Below, piece after piece: positions 1 through 6,160 of a stretch of DNA of 7,589 nt; position 1 is the stretch's first letter; the number at the start of each line of letters is the position of its first letter. The DNA lies in assembly GCA_040757115.1 (NCBI GenBank), contig JBFLYA010000179.1:1-7589 (forward strand). The letters run 5' to 3'. Made by a program: the position numbers and the translations under genes. The notes under the pieces were generated by a model, which saw only the letters and a program-made list of their open reading frames with translations, had not been told where the DNA came from and searched no databases. Origin of the DNA: a bacterium (GTDB lineage: Bacteria; UBA9089; CG2-30-40-21; SBAY01).

Positions 1-698
1 GTCCATTTCCTTTCTATTTTTTCCATTATATCACGGAGATTTGGACAATCCAGACAAAAGATTACCCGTCCATAAAACGGAACTTTGTTCATAAATGTAA
101 GAAATGCAAGTTTAATTTCATCTAAATCCTTATAAAAATCAAGGTGTTCACGGTCAATATTAGTTACAACAGAGATGATGGGCGAAAGTTTTAAGAAACT
201 TCCATCACTTTCATCTGTTTCTGCAACCATATATTCAGAATTACCCAATCGGGCATTACTTCCAATATCGTTAAATCTGCCGCCAACGACAACAGTTGGG
301 TCGAATTCGGCTTTAGTTAAAATTAATGAAATCATTGAGGTTGTGGTTGTTTTGCCATGTGCGCCGGCAATGGCAATCCCATATTTAAGCCGCATCAACT
401 CGGCAAGCATCTCCGCACGAGGGATAACTGGTATTCGCTTAGATTTAGCATACGCTACCTCCACATTATCCTCACTAACCGCAGAAGAATAAACTACAAC
501 ATCTACATCTTTAATATTATTAGCATTATGTCCATAATATATTTTTCCACCTAACATTTCAAGCCTTTTCGTGGTATCACCGGGATGAATATCTGACCCA
601 CTTACCTGGCATTTCAGATTTAACAACACCTCAGCAATACCACTCATACCACTACCACCGATACCAATTAAATGTATATGTTGGCCTTGTTTAAACAT
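1..698 (-). CDS. murC: UDP-N-acetylmuramate--L-alanine ligase MurC, N-terminal part (3' end outside window)
   Basis: MurC is the cytoplasmic ATP-dependent ligase that adds L-alanine to UDP-MurNAc, the first amino acid of the peptidoglycan stem peptide. The frame is open from the ATG at 698 to the window edge, giving 232 complete codons, about half of the usual 450-480 residues. Visible motifs are the N-terminal dinucleotide-fold loop GIGGSGMSG (residues 12-20), the Mur-ligase P-loop [10 protein letters not shown] (111-120), the substrate-domain stretch ETDESDGSF (160-168) and TNIDREHLD (179-187). GAHGKT in place of the GTNGKT seen in MurD, together with GGSGMSG, separates MurC from the other Mur ligases. 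The start is supported by a GAGGT ribosome site at 706-710. The gene begins 31 bases after the ATPase stop, so it is probably cotranscribed with the upstream genes. No frameshift is seen. Identification is firm; the C-terminal ligase domain is not visible. Confidence 0.96.
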   Translation of the reverse strand, partial: MFKQGQHIHLIGIGGSGMSGIAEVLLNLKCQVSGSDIHPGDTTKRLEMLGGKIYYGHNANNIKDVDVVVYSSAVSEDNVEVAYAKSKRIPVIPRAEMLAELMRLKYGIAIAGAHGKTTTTSMISLILTKAEFDPTVVVGGRFNDIGSNARLGNSEYMVAETDESDGSFLKLSPIISVVTNIDREHLDFYKDLDEIKLAFLTFMNKVPFYGRVIFCLDCPNLRDIMEKIERKW

Positions 699-729
699 CC
701 TTGCTACCTCTTTTGTGTAAAAATATTTC

Positions 730-1857
730 TTATATAACAATTTCTTTTACAAATGATGTTATATATTCTTTAAATAAAGGGTCGCTTAATTCATATTGAC
801 CTTTATCTATTTTTTTCAAATAGCCTAACATTTCTAATTGAGATGTAATGTAATAAATCTGTTGTCGTTCTAAGTGGCGCAAATTATATGGGTTAGAATT
901 ACCTGAGGCGATAAAGCGGATTACTTCTAAAAAATTCTTCTTTGTTTTAAGTTTCTCCCATATTTGTTCAAAATATACTCTTTCAGTATTCAATGTTTCC
1001 TGGATGGCGATATCAATATCTTCTTTAGTGATTATTTGTCCATTTCTTAATAAGTAAATATTTTGGCAGAGTAATTGAGTATAGTAAGGATGTCCCCAAA
1101 CCCTATCAATTATCTCACCAGCGAGTTCATCGGAGATAATGATATTTTCCTGGGAAAATTTAGATATAATATACTTAACTAAAGGTGCTTTAGGAAGTAA
1201 ATCTAAATGGATAACTCGAGCAAATCTGAAAAATGCAGATTTAGAATTAGAGAATAAGTTAATCATAATACTTTCTTGACTTCCAGAGAAAACATAGACT
1301 ACCTTTTCTTGCATTTGAAGTATTGCCCGCATCCTCTTTATTAACATCTCTCCATTTAGTTTAACTAAATCCCCAAATTCATCATAGACCATTAATAAAT
1401 TAACATTATTTTTACTTGCATAATCTTCTGGAAATTGTAATGCCTCATCAAGTAACATTAATTCGTCTATCTTAGTTTCTCCGAATTTTAATATAAACTC
1501 GAAATCTTCGATTATCTGTTTAAATTCTATTCGCTTCATCCATTGACTTAATCCTTCTTTAATTGTTTTAACAAACTGACTAATTTTTTTATTTTCTATA
1601 ACCGTATCTACAATTTTTTCAGCAAGTTCTTGTTTAGATATGACTCTAAATATATCTACATACCCACAAAGATATTTTTCTTGTTTTATCCTCTGGATAA
1701 CTTCTAAGACTAAAGATGTCTTTCCATATCTTCGAGGAGCAATAATCGCAACACTTTGTCCAATTTTAAGCAATTGACAAATTTTTTCAATCTCTTTTTC
1801 ACGACCGACTAAGTCATCTCCCCTAACCGGAATACCCACAGGGAAAAGTCTTTTCAT
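730..1857 (-). CDS. AAA-type ATPase with C-terminal winged-helix-like region, inserted between murG and murC
   Basis: This 375-residue protein resembles the archaeal-type predicted ATPases (Arch_ATPase, COG1672-like) of the STAND/AAA group. In order it shows a VGREKEIE segment (17-24), Walker [10 protein letters not shown] (40-48, K46), Walker [10 protein letters not shown] (153-161, D159/E160), a sensor-1-like SGSQES (191-196), a conserved-looking [10 protein letters not shown] (209-218) and a GHPYYTQLL motif (255-263). The last roughly 75 residues, ending [18 protein letters not shown] (345-362), look like a winged helix. No signal peptide or membrane segment is seen. The ATG is preceded by AAGGAG (1864-1869) at good spacing. 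The biochemical role of this family is mostly unknown, and it is not a standard dcw gene. It lies directly downstream of repeat element 1 and 31 bases before murC, so it probably rides on the operon transcript. A cell-wall function would be a guess. Family assignment is fairly sure; function is unknown. Confidence 0.88.
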   Translation of the reverse strand: MKRLFPVGIPVRGDDLVGREKEIEKICQLLKIGQSVAIIAPRRYGKTSLVLEVIQRIKQEKYLCGYVDIFRVISKQELAEKIVDTVIENKKISQFVKTIKEGLSQWMKRIEFKQIIEDFEFILKFGETKIDELMLLDEALQFPEDYASKNNVNLLMVYDEFGDLVKLNGEMLIKRMRAILQMQEKVVYVFSGSQESIMINLFSNSKSAFFRFARVIHLDLLPKAPLVKYIISKFSQENIIISDELAGEIIDRVWGHPYYTQLLCQNIYLLRNGQIITKEDIDIAIQETLNTERVYFEQIWEKLKTKKNFLEVIRFIASGNSNPYNLRHLERQQIYYITSQLEMLGYLKKIDKGQYELSDPLFKEYITSFVKEIVI

Positions 1858-1885
1858 CCTACACTCCTTTCTTTAAAGAATAAAT

Positions 1886-2043
1886 GTAAGCGTTCAGCCA
1901 TCAGGTATCAGCAATCAGTTAACATCCAGGAAATCAGGATAGTAACAAATCCTACAATTTTGCGTAAATGGTGTCTATGTGTCTGGTAGTCTATGTAACC
2001 CAGACACTTAGACACCCAGATACCAGACTACCTGAACGGTTAC
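1886..2043. repeat. Element 1: 158-base intergenic element with 12-base inverted ends
   Basis: The ends read GTAAGCGTTCAG on the plus strand (1886-1897) and GTAACCGTTCAG on the minus strand (2043 to 2032), an 11/12 inverted match. Inside the left end, tandem 7-base units continue the motif: CGTTCAG, CCATCAG, GTATCAG, CAATCAG (1891-1918). The right part holds a strong hairpin (1971-2015). The right end overlaps the last four bases of murG, including its stop codon. The left end stops 28 bases before the ATPase start, so the element fills almost the whole murG-ATPase gap. No credible coding sequence is seen within it. The structure is MITE-like or REP-like; mobility is inferred, not shown. Confidence 0.65.
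1971..2015 (-). other. Long hairpin 25 bases downstream of murG
   Basis: GTGTCTATGTGTCTGG (1971-1986) and CCAGACACTTAGACAC (2000-2015) pair over 16 positions with one mismatch, around a 13-base loop. A competing 8-base inverted repeat, GGTAGTCT (1985-1992) with AGACTACC (2025-2032), overlaps it. On the operon transcript the hairpin lies just after the murG stop. No T-run follows on the minus strand, so it is not a standard intrinsic terminator. It could protect the upstream mRNA end or simply be part of the repeat element. Confidence 0.6.
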
Positions 2044-3092
2044 GAATAAATAATATTAACCACATTTTGGGTTGCATCTGCCGTTTTAAGCGGCTGATAA
2101 TTTTCAGCCATTATTTTGAGTTTATGACGATTTTCGATTAACTCAATAATAATCTTGCCTAAATTTTCAGATGATAGTTCTCTATCTTTTATCATTATTG
2201 CCGTTCCCTTTTCCACCAGAGGTCTGGCGTTATATTCCTGATGATTATCTGTGGCATAGGGATATGGGATTAAAATTGCTGGCAAATTACAAGCAATAAT
2301 TTCCGCGATGGTTGTTGCTCCGGCTCGACAGATAACCAAATCTGCCACTTGATACGCTACGGGTAAATCATAAAAAAACTTTTCAACGACTATTTTTACT
2401 TTTGATTTTGTTTCCTTTATGACTTGATAATCTTCCTCCCCGGTTGCCCAAATTATTTGTATTTTATCATCTGGGAGAAGATTTAGTGTTTGTTTCATCA
2501 CCTCATTAATTTTATGTGCCCCTTTGCTTCCGCCAAAGACAAGCAAGGTAAATTTATCTCCACTTATCTCAAATCTCTTTAGTGCCTCCTGTCTATTTAT
2601 CTGTCCAATCTGTAATCTAACGGGATTGCCTGTTAGCACGGTTTTTTTCGTGGGTAGAAATCGATTAGAATCGGCAAAACTAATGGCTATTTTATCGACA
2701 AATTTAGCCAGCAAGCGAGTGGCTTTACCAGGAATAAAATTTTGCTCATGAATAACGGTTTTAATCTTAAATAAGACTGCTCCTAAGACTACAGGAACTG
2801 AGGCATAACCTCCCATTCCCAGAACAATATCTGGTTTAAACTCTATAAGATACCTTATCCCGACAAAAAAGGTTTTTATTAGTTTAATGAAAAACTTAAT
2901 TTTATTTTTTCCAGTCCAGCCTTCGACATCAAGCCCTTTAAATTTAAACCCTTGTTTTTGAAGGATATCTGACTCAATCCCTTTTGTGGTACCTATAAAT
3001 AAAATCTCGGTCTTTTCTTTTAATCTCTCGGCAATTGCCAGAGCCGGGTAGATATGTCCTAATGTCCCACCGCCTGTAATTATAATCCGCAT
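2040..3092 (-). CDS. murG: UDP-GlcNAc:lipid I GlcNAc transferase MurG
   Basis: MurG is the GT28-family glycosyltransferase that moves GlcNAc from UDP-GlcNAc to lipid I, giving lipid II on the inner face of the membrane. At 350 residues it has the normal length. Visible motifs are the N-terminal glycine loop GGGTLGHIYPALA (7-19), GMGGYASVP (92-100), HEQNFIPG (115-122), TGNPVR (154-159), the second glycine loop FGGSKGAHKIN (186-196), CRAGATTIAE (255-264) and the nucleotide-sugar site PYPYATDNHQ (276-285). The first loop reads GGTLGH where the family usually has GGTGGH; the histidine (H13) is kept. The ATG follows the ftsW stop by 21 bases with purine-rich AGAAGAGG upstream, so the two genes are probably cotranscribed. 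The last codon and the stop (TCG TAA) overlap the GTAACCGTTCAG boundary motif of element 1. Identification is firm. Confidence 0.97.
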   Translation of the reverse strand: MRIIITGGGTLGHIYPALAIAERLKEKTEILFIGTTKGIESDILQKQGFKFKGLDVEGWTGKNKIKFFIKLIKTFFVGIRYLIEFKPDIVLGMGGYASVPVVLGAVLFKIKTVIHEQNFIPGKATRLLAKFVDKIAISFADSNRFLPTKKTVLTGNPVRLQIGQINRQEALKRFEISGDKFTLLVFGGSKGAHKINEVMKQTLNLLPDDKIQIIWATGEEDYQVIKETKSKVKIVVEKFFYDLPVAYQVADLVICRAGATTIAEIIACNLPAILIPYPYATDNHQEYNARPLVEKGTAIMIKDRELSSENLGKIIIELIENRHKLKIMAENYQPLKTADATQNVVNIIYS

Positions 3093-3113
3093 TTTACCCT
3101 ATGCCTCTTCTAC

Positions 3114-4238
3114 CTACTGATGCAATCTACTGGTGAATGATTGTTGTAACGAGTACTTAGCGATATTTAAAATAATTCCCACTCCAATCATATTAATAAG
3201 TAAAGATGAACCGCCAAAACTAATAAAAGGTAATGGCATTCCTGTAGTTGGAACTACGCCTGTAACGACACCGATATTGAGAAGTGATTGCAGGATAATT
3301 AAAGCCGTTATCCCAAATGCCAATAATGAGCCATAAGCATCTGCGGCTAAAAGACTAATTTTTAATCCCGCAAAGGCAAATAGTACAAATAGAATAATAA
3401 CAAAGGCTGTCAGTAAAAATCCACCTTCTTCGCCGATGACCGCAAAGATGAAATCTGTCGATGATTGAGGCAAGTAAAATAATTTTAACTTACCTTCACC
3501 TAATCCCTGTCCATATAGTCCTCCAGAACCTAAGGCAATTAATGACTGAATAATGTGGTAACCTTTATGCTCGGGGTCTGCCCAGGGGTTTAAAAATACC
3601 ATTAATCTTCTGGCTCGATATGGAGCACATTGAATTAAAAAATAAACTGTTGGAATAGCCAATAATACCAGCGCTATTAAATATTGCATCCTACACCCGC
3701 CGACAAATAAAATAGACACTGTCGCCATACCTAAAAGAACAACCATTCCCAGATGAGGTTGTTTTAATAGAATTACGGAAACAAGTCCTAAAAGTAACAA
3801 AGGGGGCAGAAATCCTTTAAAAAGCCCCTGAAATTCTTTTCCTCGACGAACTATAAAATCAGTCAAATAAATGATAAAGATAATTCTCATTAATTCTGAT
3901 GGTTGAAAACTTATAAACCATATTTTTAGCCATCTTGTTGCCCCACTTATCTCATATCCTATGCCAGGGATGATAGTCAGGCTAATTAAACATACCCCAA
4001 AAAGAAATAATTGCCAACTTCTCTTTTGTAACTTATGATAATTAAATTTCCAGGCACAAAAAAGTCCAATTAGCCCCATTGTCACCCAGATAAGTTGTCT
4101 TTTAAAAAAATAATATGTGTCACCAGTATGTTGTTTAGCAAAGATAGCACTGGAACTATAAATCATCAACACACCAATCCCCACCAAGGTAATCGTGATT
4201 AAAAATAATGCAATATCCACTCGTGATTTTGACGCCAT
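3114..4238 (-). CDS. ftsW: SEDS peptidoglycan polymerase FtsW
   Basis: FtsW is a multi-spanning SEDS-family glycosyltransferase that polymerises lipid II at the septum with a class B penicillin-binding protein. The protein has 374 residues, many hydrophobic membrane segments and a short cytoplasmic N-terminus. Diagnostic stretches are YSSSAIFA (27-34), GATRWLKI (99-106), FQPSELMRI (111-119), the extracellular-loop region from RARRLMVFLNPWADP (208-222) to GQGLGEGKLKLFYLPQSSTD (243-262), DFIFAVIGEEGGF (262-274) and PLPFISFGGSS (335-345). D262 matches the position of the proposed catalytic aspartate. The usual QPDLGT reads QPHLGM (160-165); a histidine here is, to my knowledge, also found in some Firmicute SEDS proteins. 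FtsW is chosen over RodA because of its place between murD and murG. The start is supported by a strong AAGGAGG (4244-4250) five bases upstream. Confidence 0.95.
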   Translation of the reverse strand: MASKSRVDIALFLITITLVGIGVLMIYSSSAIFAKQHTGDTYYFFKRQLIWVTMGLIGLFCAWKFNYHKLQKRSWQLFLFGVCLISLTIIPGIGYEISGATRWLKIWFISFQPSELMRIIFIIYLTDFIVRRGKEFQGLFKGFLPPLLLLGLVSVILLKQPHLGMVVLLGMATVSILFVGGCRMQYLIALVLLAIPTVYFLIQCAPYRARRLMVFLNPWADPEHKGYHIIQSLIALGSGGLYGQGLGEGKLKLFYLPQSSTDFIFAVIGEEGGFLLTAFVIILFVLFAFAGLKISLLAADAYGSLLAFGITALIILQSLLNIGVVTGVVPTTGMPLPFISFGGSSLLINMIGVGIILNIAKYSLQQSFTSRLHQ

Positions 4239-4300
4239 ATAATCCTCCTTGAGTATGTTATAGCACTTATTAATCGAAATTTGACCCAGATATGGCTATG

Positions 4301-4435
4301 AAATTCCAAATCACAAATTCCAAATTCCAAACAAATTCGAATGACCAAAATTCAAAACATTACCTCCCATAGTTTGGTATTTAGTACTTGAAATTTGGTG
4401 CTTATTTGAAATTTGGTGCTTGGGATTTGGGATTT
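4301..4435. repeat. AT-rich long imperfect inverted repeat between murD and ftsW
   Basis: The left arm (4301-4338, starting AAATTCCAAATCACAAATTC) and the right arm read on the minus strand (4435 to 4398, starting AAATCCCAAATCCCAAGCAC) align without gaps at roughly 28 of 38 positions. The right side also holds a perfect 16-base direct repeat, TTGAAATTTGGTGCTT, at 4388-4403 and 4406-4421. No open frame of note is present in the stretch. With the adjoining murD tail element it occupies most of the 202-base murD-ftsW gap; the ftsW ribosome site lies outside it. It looks like a decayed repeat unit of a kind common in repeat-rich environmental genomes. Function is unknown. Confidence 0.55.
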
Positions 4436-4440
4436 TTTAC

Positions 4441-5862
4441 TTATCCACCCTGAGTATAATAACTGCTATAACAGCGTTCATTCAAAAACTGAATGCTGAA
4501 TGCTGAACGCTTACTTATTCTTGCTACTTCTTCCTTGAATACCCGGCCTCTTTCTTCATAGTTTTTAAACATATCATAACTTGAGCAGGCGGGTGAAAAA
4601 AGGATTGTATCCTTTGGTTTAGATAGTTTATATGCTAATTCAACTGCCTCGTGTAAATTCTGGACTTTAAAGATATTATCAAAATGGACACCTTGAGCGA
4701 TTTTATCCTTTGCTTCACCCAACAAAATCAATGTCTTTACTTTTGCTGATAACAAAGGATTTAGTCGGCTATAGTCACATCCTTTGCTTCGACCACCAGC
4801 AATTAAGATAATTGGTTTATTAAAACTTTGCAAGGCAACAAGGACTGAATCAACATTGGTTGCCTTTGAATCATTAATAAACCGTATGCCGTTAATACAA
4901 GCCACCTCTTCTATGCGGTGCTCGACCCCTTTAAATTCTCTTAATGTCTTTCTGACCACCTCGAAATCAATTTTAAGAATAGCACTTACTCCCAGAGCCG
5001 ATAGGACATTCTGGAGATTGTGAGGCCCGATTAAGGCTATATCTTGAGTTTTGCATATCTTATTTTCTTGTCCTTCAAATCGGCTAACAATCTGATTTCC
5101 TTTTAGAAAGATACCGTTTTCAAAGTCTTTTTTAGTCAGACTGAAAAAAATTGGTTTAGCCTTAGATTGTTGACTTACCTCCATAATATTTGAATCATCT
5201 GCATTTAGAACCATAAAATCATCTTTAGTCTGGTTCTCAAAGATTCTTGCTTTTATTTTCAAGTAATCATTCAGGTCTTTATGTCTATCAAGGTGGTCTG
5301 GGGTAAAATTTAAAAAAACACTGATATTGGGTCTAAAATCTTTTATGGTTTCTAATTGAAAACTGCTTATTTCTACAACCACAAGATAATCTTTGTCAAT
5401 TTTATCTATTGCCTCGGATAATGGATAACCGATATTGCCGGCGACGATAACTTTTTGGTCAGCGGTTTTTAAGATTTCGCCAATTAATGTTGTAGTCGTT
5501 GTTTTGCCATTTGTGCCGGTAACCGCAATCACTCGATTTTGTGGTAAAAATTGATAGGCTAATTCCATTTCTGAGATAATCGGAATACCCAATTTTTTCG
5601 CCTTTTGTAAAAATGGAATCTCTACCGGAATTCCAGGACTGACAACGATTAATTCACAGCGGGGTAAAGAGTCTTCCTTATGTCCGTCTGTTTCTATTTC
5701 TATGTCTAAATTTTTTAATTGAGTAATTTCGTTTTGCAATTGTGAGGCTGGTTTTGAGTCAGAGATTTTTACCTTTGCCCCATATTTAAGTAACAATTTA
5801 GCCGCTGACAAACCGCTTCTCGCCATGCCAACAATAATTATTCTTTTATCTTTAATATTCAT
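4441..5862 (-). CDS. murD: UDP-N-acetylmuramoylalanine--D-glutamate ligase MurD, with repeat-encoded C-terminal tail
   Basis: MurD is the cytoplasmic ATP-dependent ligase that adds D-glutamate to UDP-MurNAc-L-Ala. From the ATG at 5862 it has 473 residues. Motifs are GMARSGLS (12-19), the P-loop TGTNGKTTTT (116-125), SSFQLE (166-171), LNFTPDHLDRH (184-194), DYLKIKARIFEN with the probable carbamylated lysine (K204), EHRIEEV (314-320), NDSKATN (330-336), GGRSKG (356-361) and SPACSSYDMF (423-432). A GTG at 5889 in the same frame would add nine residues, but it lies inside the repeat boundary motif with no ribosome site, so ATG 5862 is preferred; its own site (AAGAAAAG) is weak. The family domain seems to end near residue 450. 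The last 23 residues (K451-G473) are encoded by GTAAGCGTTCAG, its CATTCAG repeats and flanking sequence, and are probably a late addition. Identification is firm; the start is moderately sure. Confidence 0.95.
   Translation of the reverse strand: MNIKDKRIIIVGMARSGLSAAKLLLKYGAKVKISDSKPASQLQNEITQLKNLDIEIETDGHKEDSLPRCELIVVSPGIPVEIPFLQKAKKLGIPIISEMELAYQFLPQNRVIAVTGTNGKTTTTTLIGEILKTADQKVIVAGNIGYPLSEAIDKIDKDYLVVVEISSFQLETIKDFRPNISVFLNFTPDHLDRHKDLNDYLKIKARIFENQTKDDFMVLNADDSNIMEVSQQSKAKPIFFSLTKKDFENGIFLKGNQIVSRFEGQENKICKTQDIALIGPHNLQNVLSALGVSAILKIDFEVVRKTLREFKGVEHRIEEVACINGIRFINDSKATNVDSVLVALQSFNKPIILIAGGRSKGCDYSRLNPLLSAKVKTLILLGEAKDKIAQGVHFDNIFKVQNLHEAVELAYKLSKPKDTILFSPACSSYDMFKNYEERGRVFKEEVARISKRSAFSIQFLNERCYSSYYTQGG
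4474..4514. repeat. Element 2: short inverted-repeat unit inside the murD 3' end
   Basis: On the minus strand it reads GTAAGCGTTCAG (4514 to 4503), continuing as 7-base units CGTTCAG, CATTCAG, CATTCAG. It closes with GCGTTCA on the plus strand (4474-4480), which pairs with TGAACGC (4504-4510). The result is a small hairpin-forming unit of 41 bases with a GTAA foot. The whole unit is translated within murD. The match to the edges of elements 1 and 3 is exact or nearly so over the 12-base motif, although the left boundary keeps only seven bases of it. Confidence 0.55.
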
Positions 5863-5919
5863 TTTCGTTCTTTTCTTGCAACCGTTCACCGCAGAGACAC
5901 AGAGACGCAGAGAAGAAAA

Positions 5920-6104
5920 TTAAAAACTATTTACCAGATGCTTCATTCCATTCCTGATTTTCATCAGGACAATCTCTGATTTTCATCAGAGCAAGCTTTT
6001 AAGGACCGAGATATCATGATTGATTAACAAATTTGGTTGTGATGTCCTATGTATTTTACCATGATTGCACCAATAATCTTTTCTGTTATCTGATTTATTT
6101 CCAT
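5920..6104 (-). pseudogene. Remnant of a GxxExxY-family protein gene with a deleted middle
   Basis: From the ATG at 6104 the minus strand encodes MEINQITEKIIGAIMV before the frame runs into unrelated sequence and stops at 6024. This matches the usual start of GxxExxY proteins (PDDEXK_3-like, roughly 125 residues), which typically read MEINxITExIIGAAIEVH. Near the other end, GMKHLVNSF followed by TAA (5949 to 5920) resembles a plausible C-terminus of the same family. The core, including the GxxExxY motif that names the family, is missing, and the two parts are not in one frame. The intact family has no firmly known function. The N-terminal match is good; the C-terminal match is weaker. The remnant is enclosed by the inverted ends of element 3 and is not expected to make a working protein. 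Confidence 0.55.
5952..5991. other. Two tandem perfect hairpins
   Basis: TCCTGAT-TTTC-ATCAGGA (5952-5969) and CTCTGAT-TTTC-ATCAGAG (5974-5991) are two 7-base-pair stems with identical TTTC loops. They share a CTGATTTTCATCAG core repeated at a 22-base offset. They lie in the middle of element 3, where the core of the decayed gene should be, in the transcribed mraY-murD spacer. Their role is unknown; no T-run follows on the minus strand, so termination is unlikely. Confidence 0.6.
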
Positions 6105-6160
6105 ATCTTCTCTGTGAACTCTTGCGTCTGGGCGGTGAATTACCAGCTGAACGGTTACCC

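Larger units (their letters stand above)
5878..6158. repeat. Element 3: 281-base element with inverted ends filling the mraY-murD gap
   Basis: The ends are GCAACCGTTCAC on the plus strand (5878-5889) and GTAACCGTTCAG on the minus strand (6158 to 6147), a 10/12 inverted match. Just inside, both ends carry related sequence in inverted orientation: TTCACCGCAGAGACACAGAG (from 5885, plus) and TTCACCGCCCAGACGCAAGA (from 6139, minus), each running on to AGAGAAGA. The CACCGCAGAGAC type of repeat is, from memory, widespread between genes in environmental bacteria. The interior holds remnants of a small gene and two hairpins. One end begins 2 bases after the mraY stop; the other ends 15 bases before the murD ATG. 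Mobility is inferred. Confidence 0.65.

Noticed and set aside
175-554. Plus-strand open frames opposite murC
   Set aside because: They are antisense to a clear MurC reading frame and show no recognisable domain.
1971-2015. Intrinsic terminator after murG
   Set aside because: The stem is long, but no run of T follows it on the minus strand, and the genes continue in the same direction at short spacing.
3747-3764. FtsW QPHLGM in place of QPDLGT as a sign of inactivation
   Set aside because: A histidine at this place is, to my knowledge, found in other SEDS proteins, and the catalytic-loop aspartate (D262) is intact.
4388-4421. CRISPR-like direct repeat (two TTGAAATTTGGTGCTT copies)
   Set aside because: There are only two copies with a 2-base gap, no spacers, and they form part of an inverted AT-rich repeat.
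2524-5023. Plus-strand open frames opposite murG (2524-2751), ftsW (3133-3336) and murD (4784-5023)
   Set aside because: They are short, antisense to firmly identified genes, and have no domain or ribosome-site support.
5863-5889. GTG start for murD at 5889
   Set aside because: It lies in the repeat boundary motif, has no ribosome site upstream, and adds residues not typical of MurD; the ATG at 5862 fits the family start.
5878-6158. Complete insertion sequence in the mraY-murD gap
   Set aside because: There is no transposase frame; only inverted ends and a small decayed gene are present.
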